Shown here: piece after piece, positions 8,303 to 16,737 of the stretch
Layout of the letters: each line of letters starts with the position of its first letter
Position numbering within the stretch: the stretch's first letter is position 1
Assembly: GCF_026041215.1 (NCBI RefSeq)
Contig: NZ_JAPEIQ010000021.1
Span: 124,001 to 188,000, forward strand
Reading direction: 5' to 3'
DNA: 64,000 nt
Source: Hoyosella sp. YIM 151337
GTDB lineage: Bacteria; Actinomycetota; Actinomycetes; Mycobacteriales; Mycobacteriaceae
The notes under the pieces: model-generated
Told to the model about the DNA's origin: nothing
Databases searched by the model: none
What the model saw: the letters and a program-made list of their open reading frames with translations, nothing else
Translations under genes and position numbers: made by a program

Positions 8303-9534
8303 GAGCCTTTCTGATGAGGGTCAAACCCCGCGAGCGGATTTTCCGCGCACGCACGCACGGGCGGCGCGGGTTTACCAAGCGAGAGCAAAACCGGCTCCGG
8401 CTTCTTCTTGGGAGGCCGGGGTTTGGCGCTGTGCGAGTGGTCCTGGCTGGGCTTGGGAACTGCGCCGCGTGTTGCGAGCGCGCTCTCCCCGTAGCCCTGA
8501 ACGCATTCGGGGTCAGGTCCGTCGAGTGGCAGGCCGGTGAAGAATTTCGCGGCCATGCAGCCGCCCCGGCATTTGTCGAACGCGTGACACGACGTGCACG
8601 CGCCGGAAGTCTGCGGTGACCGCAAGTCACAGAACAGGTCCGAGGTGCGCCATACGTTTCCAAAGCCCCCGTCAGCAAGAACGTTGCCGGCAAGGAACTG
8701 GTCGTGGATGGCGAACGGGCAGGCGTACACGTCGCCGATGGGGTCGATCAGGCAAACGACACGCCCCGCGCCGCACAAGTTCAGCCCGGGCAGCGTCTCA
8801 CCGAATCCCGCAAGGTGAAAGAAGGAGTCGCCAGTCAGCACGTTTTCCCCGGCGCGCAGAAGCCATTCGTACAGTTCCCGCTGCTGCTCAGCGGTGGGGT
8901 GCAATTCATCCCAGACGTCGGCGCCGCGGCCGGAGGGGCGCAGCCGGGTGAGTCGCAGCGTCGCACCGTAACGGTCAGCGAGTGCTTTGAACTCGTCGAG
9001 CTGTCCGACGTTCTGCCGGGTGACGACAACGGAGATTTTTGCGTCTTTGAAGCCGGCTTGGGCGAGGTTTTCCAGCGCCCGGATCGCCATGTCGAATGAG
9101 CCTGGTCCACGGACGTGGTCGTTGACTTCTGCGGTGGCACCATCGAGTGAGATCTGCACGTCGACGTAATCGGTGGAAGCCAGGAACCGCGCCTTATCAG
9201 GGGTGATGCGCACGCCGTTTGTCGAGAACTTCACGCCGACGTTGTGGCTGACGGCGTACTCGAGCAGGTGCCAGAAGTCTGAACGTACGGTCGGTTCGCC
9301 ACCACCGATGTTGACGTAAAAGACCTGCATGCGCTGCAGCTCATCAATAACGGCTTCGCATTGTTCAGTGGAGAGTTCGCGGGGGTCGCGGCGGCCTGAT
9401 GAGGACAGGCAGTGCACGCAGGCGAGATTGCAGGCGTACGTTAGCTCCCAGGTCAGACAGATCGGCGCGTCGAGGCCGTATTCGAACTGCTCGACGAGTG
9501 ATCCGCCGACGGGTCGCTGCTCAACGGTCGTCAT
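8299..9534 (-). CDS. mftC: Mycofactocin radical SAM maturase MftC
   Basis: 411-residue radical SAM/SPASM enzyme. The cluster motif C-x3-C-x2-C is at Cys35, Cys39 and Cys42. The SPASM region has Cys-rich segments CGAGRVVC, YACPF, GACTSC, KCRGGC and PEC that bind auxiliary iron-sulfur clusters. MftC decarboxylates and cross-links the C-terminal Val-Tyr of MftA with MftB as peptide chaperone. The ATG at 9534 overlaps the mftB stop by 4 bp. A proline- and lysine-rich tail beyond the SPASM domain makes it slightly longer than usual. Confidence 0.95.
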   Translation of the reverse strand: MTTVEQRPVGGSLVEQFEYGLDAPICLTWELTYACNLACVHCLSSSGRRDPRELSTEQCEAVIDELQRMQVFYVNIGGGEPTVRSDFWHLLEYAVSHNVGVKFSTNGVRITPDKARFLASTDYVDVQISLDGATAEVNDHVRGPGSFDMAIRALENLAQAGFKDAKISVVVTRQNVGQLDEFKALADRYGATLRLTRLRPSGRGADVWDELHPTAEQQRELYEWLLRAGENVLTGDSFFHLAGFGETLPGLNLCGAGRVVCLIDPIGDVYACPFAIHDQFLAGNVLADGGFGNVWRTSDLFCDLRSPQTSGACTSCHAFDKCRGGCMAAKFFTGLPLDGPDPECVQGYGESALATRGAVPKPSQDHSHSAKPRPPKKKPEPVLLSLGKPAPPVRACAENPLAGFDPHQKGS

Positions 9535-9845
9535 GATGCGGCTCCTGTCGCTGCTGAGGACGTGGCTTGGGGACGGATCATGTCGGCCGCGGCGAGGCCA
9601 CGCAGTGCTTTGAGGTAGGCCGGCCATTCTCCGGCCGGGATCTCCGCGGCGCCAAGCGCGCCGCGGATCGAGTCACTTGCGGAGAGCGCGCGCACTAGTT
9701 CGACAAGTTCGGGGCGCTTCAGGAAGGTCAGCCGCCGGTTGCCGAAATGGTACGCGAGCGCGCCGAACGGTTCAGGACGAAGCGCCACCGACGGTGATAA
9801 CGCCCAGCCCTCACCCAGGAACGCTTCGTCGCTGAAAGTGGACAT
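9531..9845 (-). CDS. mftB: Mycofactocin peptide chaperone MftB
   Basis: 104 residues matching the MftB/RRE pattern: an aromatic- and proline-rich N-terminus (LSPSVALRPEPFGALAYHFGNRRLTFLKRPELVELV) followed by a helical half. MftB binds the MftA leader and presents it to MftC. It starts 14 bases after the mftA stop, with the ATG at 9845 chosen for length and homology. Confidence 0.9.
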   Translation of the reverse strand: MSTFSDEAFLGEGWALSPSVALRPEPFGALAYHFGNRRLTFLKRPELVELVRALSASDSIRGALGAAEIPAGEWPAYLKALRGLAAADMIRPQATSSAATGAAS

Positions 9846-9859
9846 GTCGCTCTCGGCTC

Positions 9860-9964
9860 TCAGTACACGCCGCACATGCCGTCGATGGAGACTTCCTCGA
9901 CGAGATCATCACTGGCAAGCACTTCCGGCGACGTTTCGGTGACTGTGCCGTCCGGGCTGTTCAT
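9860..9964 (-). CDS. mftA: Mycofactocin precursor peptide MftA
   Basis: A 34-codon gene too short for most gene finders. It reads MNSPDGTVTE at the start, then an acidic leader with LVEEVS, and ends in IDGMCGVY, the invariant mycofactocin core; the last two residues (Val-Tyr) become the cofactor. A GAGGAG ribosome site precedes the ATG at 9964. It is first in the operon and divergent from mftR, exactly as expected. Confidence 0.96.
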   Translation of the reverse strand: MNSPDGTVTETSPEVLASDDLVEEVSIDGMCGVY

Positions 9965-10063
9965 AGGTCACTCCTCACGTGTTTAGATTTTTGTGATGGG
10001 TGACACACTAATGGCACTCAGGGCCAAAACTCAACCCCAGCGGTACACCTGCGTCTTGTGACG

Positions 10064-10079
10064 GTTATCACTGAATAAC
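10064..10079. promoter_or_regulatory. Candidate MftR operator
   Basis: Inverted repeat GTTAT-CACTGA-ATAAC in the 172-bp gap between mftA (minus) and mftR (plus). It is the clearest dyad in the gap, about 100 bp upstream of mftA and 60 bp upstream of mftR. Assignment to MftR is inferred from position only. Confidence 0.4.
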
Positions 10080-10136
10080 ACTCTGGACACGACGACTTGT
10101 GGGTGGCCCGGGCGCTGCGTTGGTAGCTTTCTTGAG

Positions 10137-10760
10137 GTGACAACTCGCTCCAGCCCTGCACGTCAGGGCCGCCCCTCGGCCACGAGCCACGCATGGATCG
10201 AGCGCGTCGCGTTCGAGCTGTTCGCAGCCAAAGGTTTCGAAGCGACGACAGTCGGCGACATCGCCCGCGCCGCGGGTATTGGCCGCCGCACCTTCTTCCG
10301 CTACTTCGAGTCAAAGAACGACATCCCCTGGGGGCAGTTCGACGACAGCCTGGCATCCTTCCGGAAAACTCTGCGCGACATGCCAGACGACCTCCCCGTC
10401 CACGTCGCCGTACACCAAGGCGTACTGGCCTTCAACACGTATCCGCCAGAGGCAGTCCTCCAGCATCGCCAGCGCATGGCGCTTATCCTTAAAACCCCAG
10501 CACTGCAAGCACACTCAGTGCTCCGATACGAGGAGTGGCGCCTCGTTATCGCGGAATACGTCGCGGCACGCATGGGCCTCATGCCCGGCGATTTGCTGCC
10601 TCGCACAATCGGGCACATCAGCCTCGCTCTTGCCGTCACCGCCTACGAGCATTGGCTCGAGAACGAAACTCAAGACTTGCTGGCAATCCTCGATCGTGCA
10701 ATGACCGAACTGCAGACGTATTTCGCAACCCCCGCCACTCCCAACCTGTCCGAAAGCTGA
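10137..10760 (+). CDS. mftR: Mycofactocin system transcriptional regulator MftR (TetR family)
   Basis: 207 residues. The TetR DNA-binding domain (about residues 18-66) contains FELFAAKGFEATTVGDIA and AGIGRRTFFRYFESKNDIPW; the W-G-Q-F-D region after it is typical of MftR proteins. The GTG start is at 10137. It is divergent from mftA, the standard arrangement. MftR in mycobacteria represses the mft genes and responds to long-chain acyl-CoA. The neighbouring downstream acyl-CoA ligase is notable in that light. Confidence 0.9.
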   Translation: MTTRSSPARQGRPSATSHAWIERVAFELFAAKGFEATTVGDIARAAGIGRRTFFRYFESKNDIPWGQFDDSLASFRKTLRDMPDDLPVHVAVHQGVLAFNTYPPEAVLQHRQRMALILKTPALQAHSVLRYEEWRLVIAEYVAARMGLMPGDLLPRTIGHISLALAVTAYEHWLENETQDLLAILDRAMTELQTYFATPATPNLSES

Positions 10761-10886
10761 CAAGCAGCCGCCCAACGGTGAGACCCTCGTGGAAGCCGAT
10801 CTACGAATCTTCCAGTTAACCTTGATTCACTGAGTTGAGTGGATCACACTGGTAGGTACCCACGACGACAACAACCCGGAGCGGTG

Positions 10887-12527
10887 ATGATCAGCTACGC
10901 ATCTGGCATTTCCGATACACCTTTAATCGGTGACACCATCGGCGACACGTTTGACAAGACCGTTGCGGCGCACGGTGACCGAGAGGCACTCGTCGACCGC
11001 CCCACCGGTCGGCGATGGACGTACTCGGCGCTTGCCGACGAGGTGAATACCGTTGCTGCGGGTCTCATCGGACTAGGGGTGAGGAAGGGAGACCGCGTCG
11101 GCATCTGGGCTCCAAACTGCGCGGAATGGGTTCTCACCCAGTTCGCCACAGCGAAGATCGGCGCCATTCTCGTCAACATCAACCCCGCCTACCGCACACA
11201 GGAACTCGAATATGTGCTCAACCAGGCCGGAATCAAGGTTCTGATCGCGGCGCCCACCTTCAAAACGTCGGACTACCAGGCAATGGTTGCCGAGGTCCGG
11301 CCGAAGACGTCCCGCCTGGAACAGGCGATCTTCCTCGGGTCTCCCGAGTGGCACAGCATCTTCACATCGGGTGCCGACTCGCTCGCCTCCGACGCGGGCA
11401 TCGTGCGGCAGGCACAGTCGAGACTGAGCGCCGACGACCCAATCAACATCCAGTACACGTCGGGCACAACGGGATTCCCCAAGGGCGCAACGCTCAGCCA
11501 CCACAACATCCTGAACAACGGCTTCTTCGTCGGCGAACTACTCAGCTACACCGAGGAAGACCGCGTGTGCATCCCGGTGCCCTTCTACCACTGCTTCGGC
11601 ATGGTGATGGGCAACCTAGCGTGCGTCAGCCACGGCTCGACGATGGTGATTCCGGCGCCGTCATTCGAGCCGAAAGCAACCCTGCAAGCAGTATCCGAAG
11701 AGGGCTGTACGTCGCTGTACGGCGTTCCGACGATGTTTATCGCCGAGCTCAACGAGCCTGATTTCGAGACGTATGACTTTTCCAGCCTCCGCACCGGCGT
11801 CATGGCAGGCTCGCCATGTCCCGTTGAGATCATGAAGCAGGTCATTGAGCGGATGGGTATGGCCGAGGTGTCGATCTGTTACGGGATGACGGAGACCTCG
11901 CCGGTATCCACACAGACACGCAAGGACGACTCGGTGGAGCATCGCGTGTCAACGGTGGGCCAGGTGGGTCCGCACCTCGAGATCAAAATTGTTGACCCGG
12001 CCTCCGGGCAAACCGTGCCGCGCGGCACCCCAGGGGAGTTCTGCACGCGCGGCTACTCCGTCATGCTCGGGTACTGGGATCAGCCTGATAAGACCGCCGA
12101 AGCCATCGACGCGGCCCGCTGGATGCACACGGGCGACATCGCGGTCATGGACGACGAGGGATATGTCAGTATCACCGGCCGCATCAAAGACATGGTGATC
12201 CGTGGCGGAGAGAACGTCTATCCGCGTGAGATCGAAGAGTTCCTCTATACGCACCCGGATATCCTCGACGCCCAGGTCATCGGAGTACCGGACGAGAAGT
12301 ATGGCGAAGAGCTTATGGCGTGGATACAACTGCGCGAAGGGTCGGAGCCGCTCACGGTGGAATCACTGCGCGAATTCTGCACCGGCAAGCTCGCGCACTA
12401 CAAGATTCCACGGTACGTCCACATCGTCGATGAGTTCCCGATGACAATCACCGGAAAAATCCGGAAAGTCGAAATGCGGGAGATGGCGAAGAAGCTGATA
12501 GCCGACGGGGGCTCAGCGAAACAGTGA
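10887..12527 (+). CDS. Acyl-CoA synthetase (AMP-binding, FadD type)
   Basis: 546-residue adenylate-forming ligase. Core motifs: [11 protein letters not shown] (ATP phosphate loop), [21 protein letters not shown] and the C-terminal [21 protein letters not shown], then the catalytic lysine in MTITGKIRK. It converts a fatty or related carboxylic acid to its CoA ester. The ATG at 10887 is chosen for its fit to the family N-terminus; a GTG lies one codon earlier. It follows mftR on the same strand after 126 bp. Its 3' end abuts the AsnC-type regulator. Chain-length preference cannot be read from the sequence. Confidence 0.88.
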   Translation: MISYASGISDTPLIGDTIGDTFDKTVAAHGDREALVDRPTGRRWTYSALADEVNTVAAGLIGLGVRKGDRVGIWAPNCAEWVLTQFATAKIGAILVNINPAYRTQELEYVLNQAGIKVLIAAPTFKTSDYQAMVAEVRPKTSRLEQAIFLGSPEWHSIFTSGADSLASDAGIVRQAQSRLSADDPINIQYTSGTTGFPKGATLSHHNILNNGFFVGELLSYTEEDRVCIPVPFYHCFGMVMGNLACVSHGSTMVIPAPSFEPKATLQAVSEEGCTSLYGVPTMFIAELNEPDFETYDFSSLRTGVMAGSPCPVEIMKQVIERMGMAEVSICYGMTETSPVSTQTRKDDSVEHRVSTVGQVGPHLEIKIVDPASGQTVPRGTPGEFCTRGYSVMLGYWDQPDKTAEAIDAARWMHTGDIAVMDDEGYVSITGRIKDMVIRGGENVYPREIEEFLYTHPDILDAQVIGVPDEKYGEELMAWIQLREGSEPLTVESLREFCTGKLAHYKIPRYVHIVDEFPMTITGKIRKVEMREMAKKLIADGGSAKQ

Positions 12528-12556
12528 GTCGAGCTGCGGCGAGTATCGTGTCCGCC

Positions 12557-12994
12557 ATGGAGGCAATCGACTCGATTGACCAGAGTCTGCTGCGGCTGCT
12601 CCAGGCGGACGGCCGCGCTACCTACTCAGAACTCGCAGGACAAGTCGGACTCTCGGTAGCGGCCACTAAACGCCGCATCGATCGCTTGTGCGCCAACGGA
12701 ATCATCACGGGTTTCACCGCCGTGGTTGATCAGGCCAAACTTGGGTGGACAGTAGAGGCTTTTACCGAAGTCCGATACGTCGGCACCACCACCCCTGACG
12801 ACATGCTGCGCGCGATGTCGGAAATTCCTGAAGTGGATGCCGCCTACACCATCGCGGGCGATCCGGACATGCTCGTTAAACTGCGGGCGCGCGACAACAG
12901 CCACCTTCAAGATGTCATCAAACGGCTGCGCAAGGGGCGCGCGACCGGCACGAAGTCGATGATTGTCCTGGGCACCTACCGCCGCGAGGGCTGA
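12557..12994 (+). CDS. Lrp/AsnC family transcriptional regulator
   Basis: 145 residues: an AsnC-type winged helix (LLQADGRATYSELAGQVGLSVAATKRRIDRL) and a RAM ligand-binding domain (EVDAAYTIAGDPDMLVKLRA). The ATG at 12557 gives the typical family start M-E-x-I-D-x-I-D; a GTG at 12524 would overlap the ligase stop by 4 bp and is an alternative. Members sense amino acids, and the next gene cluster is an amino-acid importer, so control of metP/metS is a reasonable inference. Confidence 0.85.
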   Translation: MEAIDSIDQSLLRLLQADGRATYSELAGQVGLSVAATKRRIDRLCANGIITGFTAVVDQAKLGWTVEAFTEVRYVGTTTPDDMLRAMSEIPEVDAAYTIAGDPDMLVKLRARDNSHLQDVIKRLRKGRATGTKSMIVLGTYRREG

Positions 12995-13113
12995 CAGCTT
13001 CACCGGACTCTCACGCAAAGAATCTCCGCAAAACTCAGCATTCTCCCGCCTTTGTTGCGTCTGCGTCGCCGAATCATTCGAAACAGTTGTGACGCAGAGC
13101 ACGCCGATGCTCG

Positions 13114-13119
13114 TATAAA
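13114..13119 (+). promoter_or_regulatory. Candidate -10 element upstream of the NSS importer
   Basis: TATAAA, with GACGCA 17 bases upstream as a weak -35. It lies in the 289-bp gap between the AsnC-type gene and the importer. That gap otherwise shows no gene. If correct, the message has an untranslated leader of about 160 bases. Confidence 0.35.
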
Positions 13120-13283
13120 TCAGCCGGCCAGTTCCGGCGCTCTCGATGTCAGCCACACGCGTCGCAGAGCTACTGATGTGCGCCCACATGGCCACAAGCC
13201 GTCTGGGCGAAGGAGAGTCAACCGACAACCAACCAGGCGTGTCATCCGGGTTACATCCGGATGCGCCCGCACAAGGAGTGGTC

Positions 13284-14846
13284 GTGCCACAAACAGGCAT
13301 GCAACACACGCGAACAGTGGAGCAACCGGGACGTGAGGCCTGGAGCTGCCGCTCAGTTTTTATTCTGGCGGCAATCGGATCCGCCGTCGGCCTGGGAAAC
13401 ATCTGGCGGTTTCCCTATGTCGCCTACGAAAACGGCGCCGGCGCATTCATCATCCCTTATCTCTTCGCGCTGCTCACCGCAGGAATCCCACTTTTATTTC
13501 TTGACTATGCGATCGGGCACAAGTTCCGCGCATCAGCCCCACTCGCATTTCGCCGCCTCCATAAACGCGCTGAATTCATCGGATGGTGGCAGGTCGGCAT
13601 CTGCTTCGTTATCGCCGCCTACTACGCGGTGATCGTCGCGTGGGCCGTGCGATATACGTTCTTCTCGGTTACCACCGCGTGGGGAGATGACCCGGAAGGC
13701 TTCCTCTTCACAAACTTCCTCCGGCAACAAGACGGCGCCGAGGTTGGCGCCACCCTAGTGCCCGGCGTGGCGATACCGCTCCTCTTCGTGTGGCTGGCGG
13801 TCCTGTTCGCGCTCGCGCTGGGTATTCAGCGGGGAATCGGGCGAGCGAACAAGATTTTCGTTCCGCTGCTCATCGCCGCTTTTCTGGCGCTCGTCATTCG
13901 CTCGTTGTTCTTGCCCGGCTCGCTCGAAGGCGTGAGCGCTTTCTTCACTCCGGACTGGAATGTTCTCCGTGAACCAACGGTGTGGATCGCAGCGTACGGC
14001 CACATCTTCTTCTCAGTGTCGGTGGCGTTCGGCATCATGGTGACCTACTCGTCATACCTGAAGCGAAAGAGCAATCTGACTGGATCCGGACTCGTTGTGG
14101 GGTTCGCGAACAGCGGCTTTGAAATCCTCGCGGGTGTCGGCGTATTCGCTGCTCTCGGCTATATGGCGATGGTCGCGTCCGTTCCGGTTGATGAAGTCGT
14201 TTCCGGCGGAATCGGATTGGCGTTCATCGCCTTTCCGCAGATCATCTCGGCAATGCCCGGTGGGGCACTCTTCGGTGTGCTCTTCTTTGGGTGTCTGGTG
14301 TTCGCGGGCTACACGTCACTCATCAGCCTCGTGCAAGTTGTGATCGCTGCCGTGCAAGAAAAGCTCGGTATCTCTCGGGTCGCTGCAGTGGTGGGGGTAG
14401 GCACGCCGATGGCGCTTGTCTCACTCGCACTCTTCCCGACCACAACGGGGGTGAATGTTCTCGATGTGGTCGATAAGTTCACCAACCATCTCGGAATCGT
14501 CGGGGTGGCATTAGTTTCCGTCGTCACGCTGAGCTGGGTGTTACGGCGGCTGCCTGAACTCCAGGCGCACCTGAACTCGGTGTCGACGGTTCAGCTCGGC
14601 AAACCGTGGATCATCTGCGTCAGTGTGATCACCCCAGCCGTTATCGGCACGATGCTGGTTACCGAACTGCACTCACTGCTCAAAGATGGCTACAGCGGGC
14701 TGCCGACGTTGTTCGTGGGAACATTCGGCTGGGCACTGCAAGCGGCGCTCATCATCTTTGCCCTCGTCGCCGCGACACTCCCGTGGCGCGCACCACGAAA
14801 CGAATTTCTCCCGGCAGCAGCTTCTCAGATCGAGGTACGAACATGA
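13284..14846 (+). CDS. metP: Na+-dependent methionine/alanine importer large subunit (NSS family)
   Basis: 520-residue neurotransmitter:sodium symporter with about 12 membrane helices. The first helix carries the family signature F-I-L-A-A-I-G-S-A-V-G-L-G-N-I-W-R-F-P-Y, which forms part of the sodium and substrate site. The start is placed at GTG 13284, with AAGGAG 5 bases upstream; the open frame extends further but without family similarity. The small protein encoded in the 4-bp overlap at the end identifies the pair as resembling Corynebacterium glutamicum MetPS, which imports methionine and alanine. Substrate is inferred. Confidence 0.85.
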   Translation: MPQTGMQHTRTVEQPGREAWSCRSVFILAAIGSAVGLGNIWRFPYVAYENGAGAFIIPYLFALLTAGIPLLFLDYAIGHKFRASAPLAFRRLHKRAEFIGWWQVGICFVIAAYYAVIVAWAVRYTFFSVTTAWGDDPEGFLFTNFLRQQDGAEVGATLVPGVAIPLLFVWLAVLFALALGIQRGIGRANKIFVPLLIAAFLALVIRSLFLPGSLEGVSAFFTPDWNVLREPTVWIAAYGHIFFSVSVAFGIMVTYSSYLKRKSNLTGSGLVVGFANSGFEILAGVGVFAALGYMAMVASVPVDEVVSGGIGLAFIAFPQIISAMPGGALFGVLFFGCLVFAGYTSLISLVQVVIAAVQEKLGISRVAAVVGVGTPMALVSLALFPTTTGVNVLDVVDKFTNHLGIVGVALVSVVTLSWVLRRLPELQAHLNSVSTVQLGKPWIICVSVITPAVIGTMLVTELHSLLKDGYSGLPTLFVGTFGWALQAALIIFALVAATLPWRAPRNEFLPAAASQIEVRT

Positions 14847-14956
14847 ACACCTCCGCAATCATCATGATGATCCTGTCGTTCGGCATAACGCTCGGCGGCC
14901 TCGCAGCGGCACTCCGTCACCTTCAGCTGCATCCCGACGAAGCTGACGACGAGTAA
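14843..14956 (+). CDS. metS: NSS importer small subunit (MetS type)
   Basis: A 37-residue peptide: one membrane helix (residues 4-25, AIIMMILSFGITLGGLAAAL) and an acidic tail ending DEADDE. The ATG overlaps the stop of the large subunit (ATGA). Size and placement fit the methionine/alanine import small subunit, which is required for transport in Corynebacterium. Confidence 0.85.
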   Translation: MNTSAIIMMILSFGITLGGLAAALRHLQLHPDEADDE

Positions 14957-14963
14957 CCCCTCA

Positions 14964-15021
14964 ACGCCGCGAGCAAATGTAGCGGCTGGGGCCACCCAAT
15001 CAGCACATTCGCTCGCGGCGT
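14964..15021. terminator. Long inverted repeat between metS and the IclR gene
   Basis: Arms 14964-14980 and 15005-15021 pair at 16 of 17 positions (ACGCCGCGAGC plus AAATGT on the left). The right arm overlaps the first base of the convergent IclR gene's stop codon. It most likely ends transcription from both sides, though there is no long T run. Confidence 0.55.
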
Positions 15022-15785
15022 CACTCGCTTGCCGGCCGCGGCCATTGGGTCGCACCTAACTCACGTGACACCGTCCGGGCCGCGGAGCGCACCGCTTCGG
15101 CGACAGCATCACCCACTGGCCATTCAGTAGTAGGCACCACAACGCCGATCGCACCGACAAGCTGGTGGGAATCAAAGACCGCGCCAGCGATTCCCGACTC
15201 GCCGAGCACGGCCTCGTCACATTCTTCGGCGATACCCGTCTGCCGCACTTGCGCGAGGACCCCTTGGAGTTCAGTGGGATCAGTAAGCGTCTCACCTGTC
15301 ATTCCGCGCAGCGGCGTACCCACGGGATCCGCGACAGTCGGCAGAAAAGCGAGCATGGCTTTGCCGAGGGCACTCGCGTGCGCAGGGATGACGATCCCCA
15401 CCTCTGGCATGTACCTTCCACCGTCCAGGCGGGGCTGATGGTAGATGATCACGACGTCACCCAGTGCTTCACCGGGCAGAAGTACACCCACGCGCACCGC
15501 GAAGCCCGTCCTCCGCCCGAGTTCTTCCGCCCACGTGATCGCCCTTGAGCGCAGGTCCAGCGTGTCGAGGTAGACGTTTCCCAAGCGCAGCGTCGCTGGC
15601 CCCAATTGGTAGCGGCCGGTTGCCCGGTCCTGAACCACGAGTCCATGTGACACGAGCGTGCGCACGATCCCGTGCACCGTCGGGGGACGCAAATCCAGGT
15701 GCGCGGATAACTCCGACAGACTCATGCGGCGGGCACCCTGCAGCGCTGTAAGGATGCGGATCGCCCGGTCAACCGACTGAATCAC
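15021..15785 (-). CDS. IclR family transcriptional regulator (GylR-like)
   Basis: 254 residues: an N-terminal winged helix (SVDRAIRILTAL, LSELSAHLDLRPPTVHGIVRTLVSHGLV) and the IclR effector domain (PAHASALGKAMLAFLP, ...GIAGAVFD...LVGAIGVVVPT). Start GTG at 15785. It is divergent from glpF-dhaKLM with an operator-like repeat between, and so is the probable regulator of glycerol/dihydroxyacetone use; Streptomyces GylR is an IclR-family precedent. Confidence 0.85.
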   Translation of the reverse strand: MIQSVDRAIRILTALQGARRMSLSELSAHLDLRPPTVHGIVRTLVSHGLVVQDRATGRYQLGPATLRLGNVYLDTLDLRSRAITWAEELGRRTGFAVRVGVLLPGEALGDVVIIYHQPRLDGGRYMPEVGIVIPAHASALGKAMLAFLPTVADPVGTPLRGMTGETLTDPTELQGVLAQVRQTGIAEECDEAVLGESGIAGAVFDSHQLVGAIGVVVPTTEWPVGDAVAEAVRSAARTVSRELGATQWPRPASE

Positions 15786-15854
15786 GTGAGCCCTCAGATC
15801 TCTGACAGAAAGCTATTGCGAACAGCCTAACGGGCGGCGTAGTGTGACGTACAT

Positions 15855-15881
15855 CATTCGATAATGTCGAATGTCATTCGA
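15855..15881. promoter_or_regulatory. Candidate IclR operator
   Basis: Perfect inverted repeat CATTCGA-TAATG-TCGAATG (15855-15873) followed by a third half-site CATTCGA at 15875-15881, exactly 20 bp after the first. It sits in the 167-bp gap between the IclR gene and glpF. Confidence 0.6.
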
Positions 15882-15952
15882 CCAAAGTCAAGGACTTGGG
15901 GACGAGCGGCACTCGGCAGGAGCTATCACCGGCTGGCAAATCGGAGACACCA

Positions 15953-16726
15953 ATGGACGTTCACCTCCCTCCAAGCACCCCACAAAAACTCGTCGCCGAG
16001 GCACTGGGAACCGGGTTTCTCGTGTTCATCGGCGTCGGCGCAGTACCTGCGACGCTGATCATCAACGGTAATGCCCCGTTCACGATGGCCGACCTCGGAA
16101 TAATCTCGCTCGCATTCGGCACGATCGTCGTCGCGACCGTGTACGCCTTCGGACACGTGTCCGGCAATCACATCAATCCAGCCGTCACCCTGGCGCTCGC
16201 AGTCACTCGGCAGTTTCCGTGGCGGCGTGTCCCCGAGTACCTCGCGGCGCAGGTCGTGGGCGCGACGCTCGGCGCACTCGCAATCATTGGGGTACTCGGC
16301 AGGCAAGCCAACGACGTAGGACTCGGTGTTGCCGCCTACGGTGACGGTGTAGGCGCCGGGCAGGCGTTCACTGGCGAGTTCATCGGCACATTCATCCTCA
16401 TTCTCACCGTGCTGATGGTCATTCATCGCGCTGCGACACCGGGCTTCGCTGGTCTCGCCATCGGCCTCGTGGTGTTCGCGGTGATCATCCCGCTCGCGCC
16501 AGCCACCGGCGCGTCAATCAATCCCGCTCGGACTCTGGGTCCCATGATTATTCACCAGCTGTACGGGGGCGACGTAGCGTGGAGTCAGGCACCCGTGTAC
16601 CTCGCTGCTGAACTCTCCGCCGGAGTCGCCGCCGCGCTGGTGTACCTGCTGCTCACCAGCACGCGACGAGTTTCAGAACCCTTAACCGGCAACGCTGTTC
16701 GGACAGCAACCGCACCATCTGTATAG
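15953..16726 (+). CDS. glpF: MIP family channel / glycerol uptake facilitator
   Basis: 257 residues with six membrane helices and both NPA boxes: NHINPAVTL in the first half and [11 protein letters not shown] in the second. The second box has R-T-L-G rather than the R-D-F-G usual in glycerol facilitators, so selectivity may be closer to an aquaporin. A GGAGA ribosome site precedes the ATG. It is the first gene of the glpF-dhaK-dhaL-dhaM operon; the context makes glycerol or dihydroxyacetone the likely solute. Confidence 0.82.
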   Translation: MDVHLPPSTPQKLVAEALGTGFLVFIGVGAVPATLIINGNAPFTMADLGIISLAFGTIVVATVYAFGHVSGNHINPAVTLALAVTRQFPWRRVPEYLAAQVVGATLGALAIIGVLGRQANDVGLGVAAYGDGVGAGQAFTGEFIGTFILILTVLMVIHRAATPGFAGLAIGLVVFAVIIPLAPATGASINPARTLGPMIIHQLYGGDVAWSQAPVYLAAELSAGVAAALVYLLLTSTRRVSEPLTGNAVRTATAPSV

Positions 16727-16737
16727 CGAGGAACCCC

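Noticed and set aside
13146-13283. Longer start for the NSS importer
   Set aside because: The extra residues lack similarity, and AAGGAG is positioned for GTG at 13284.
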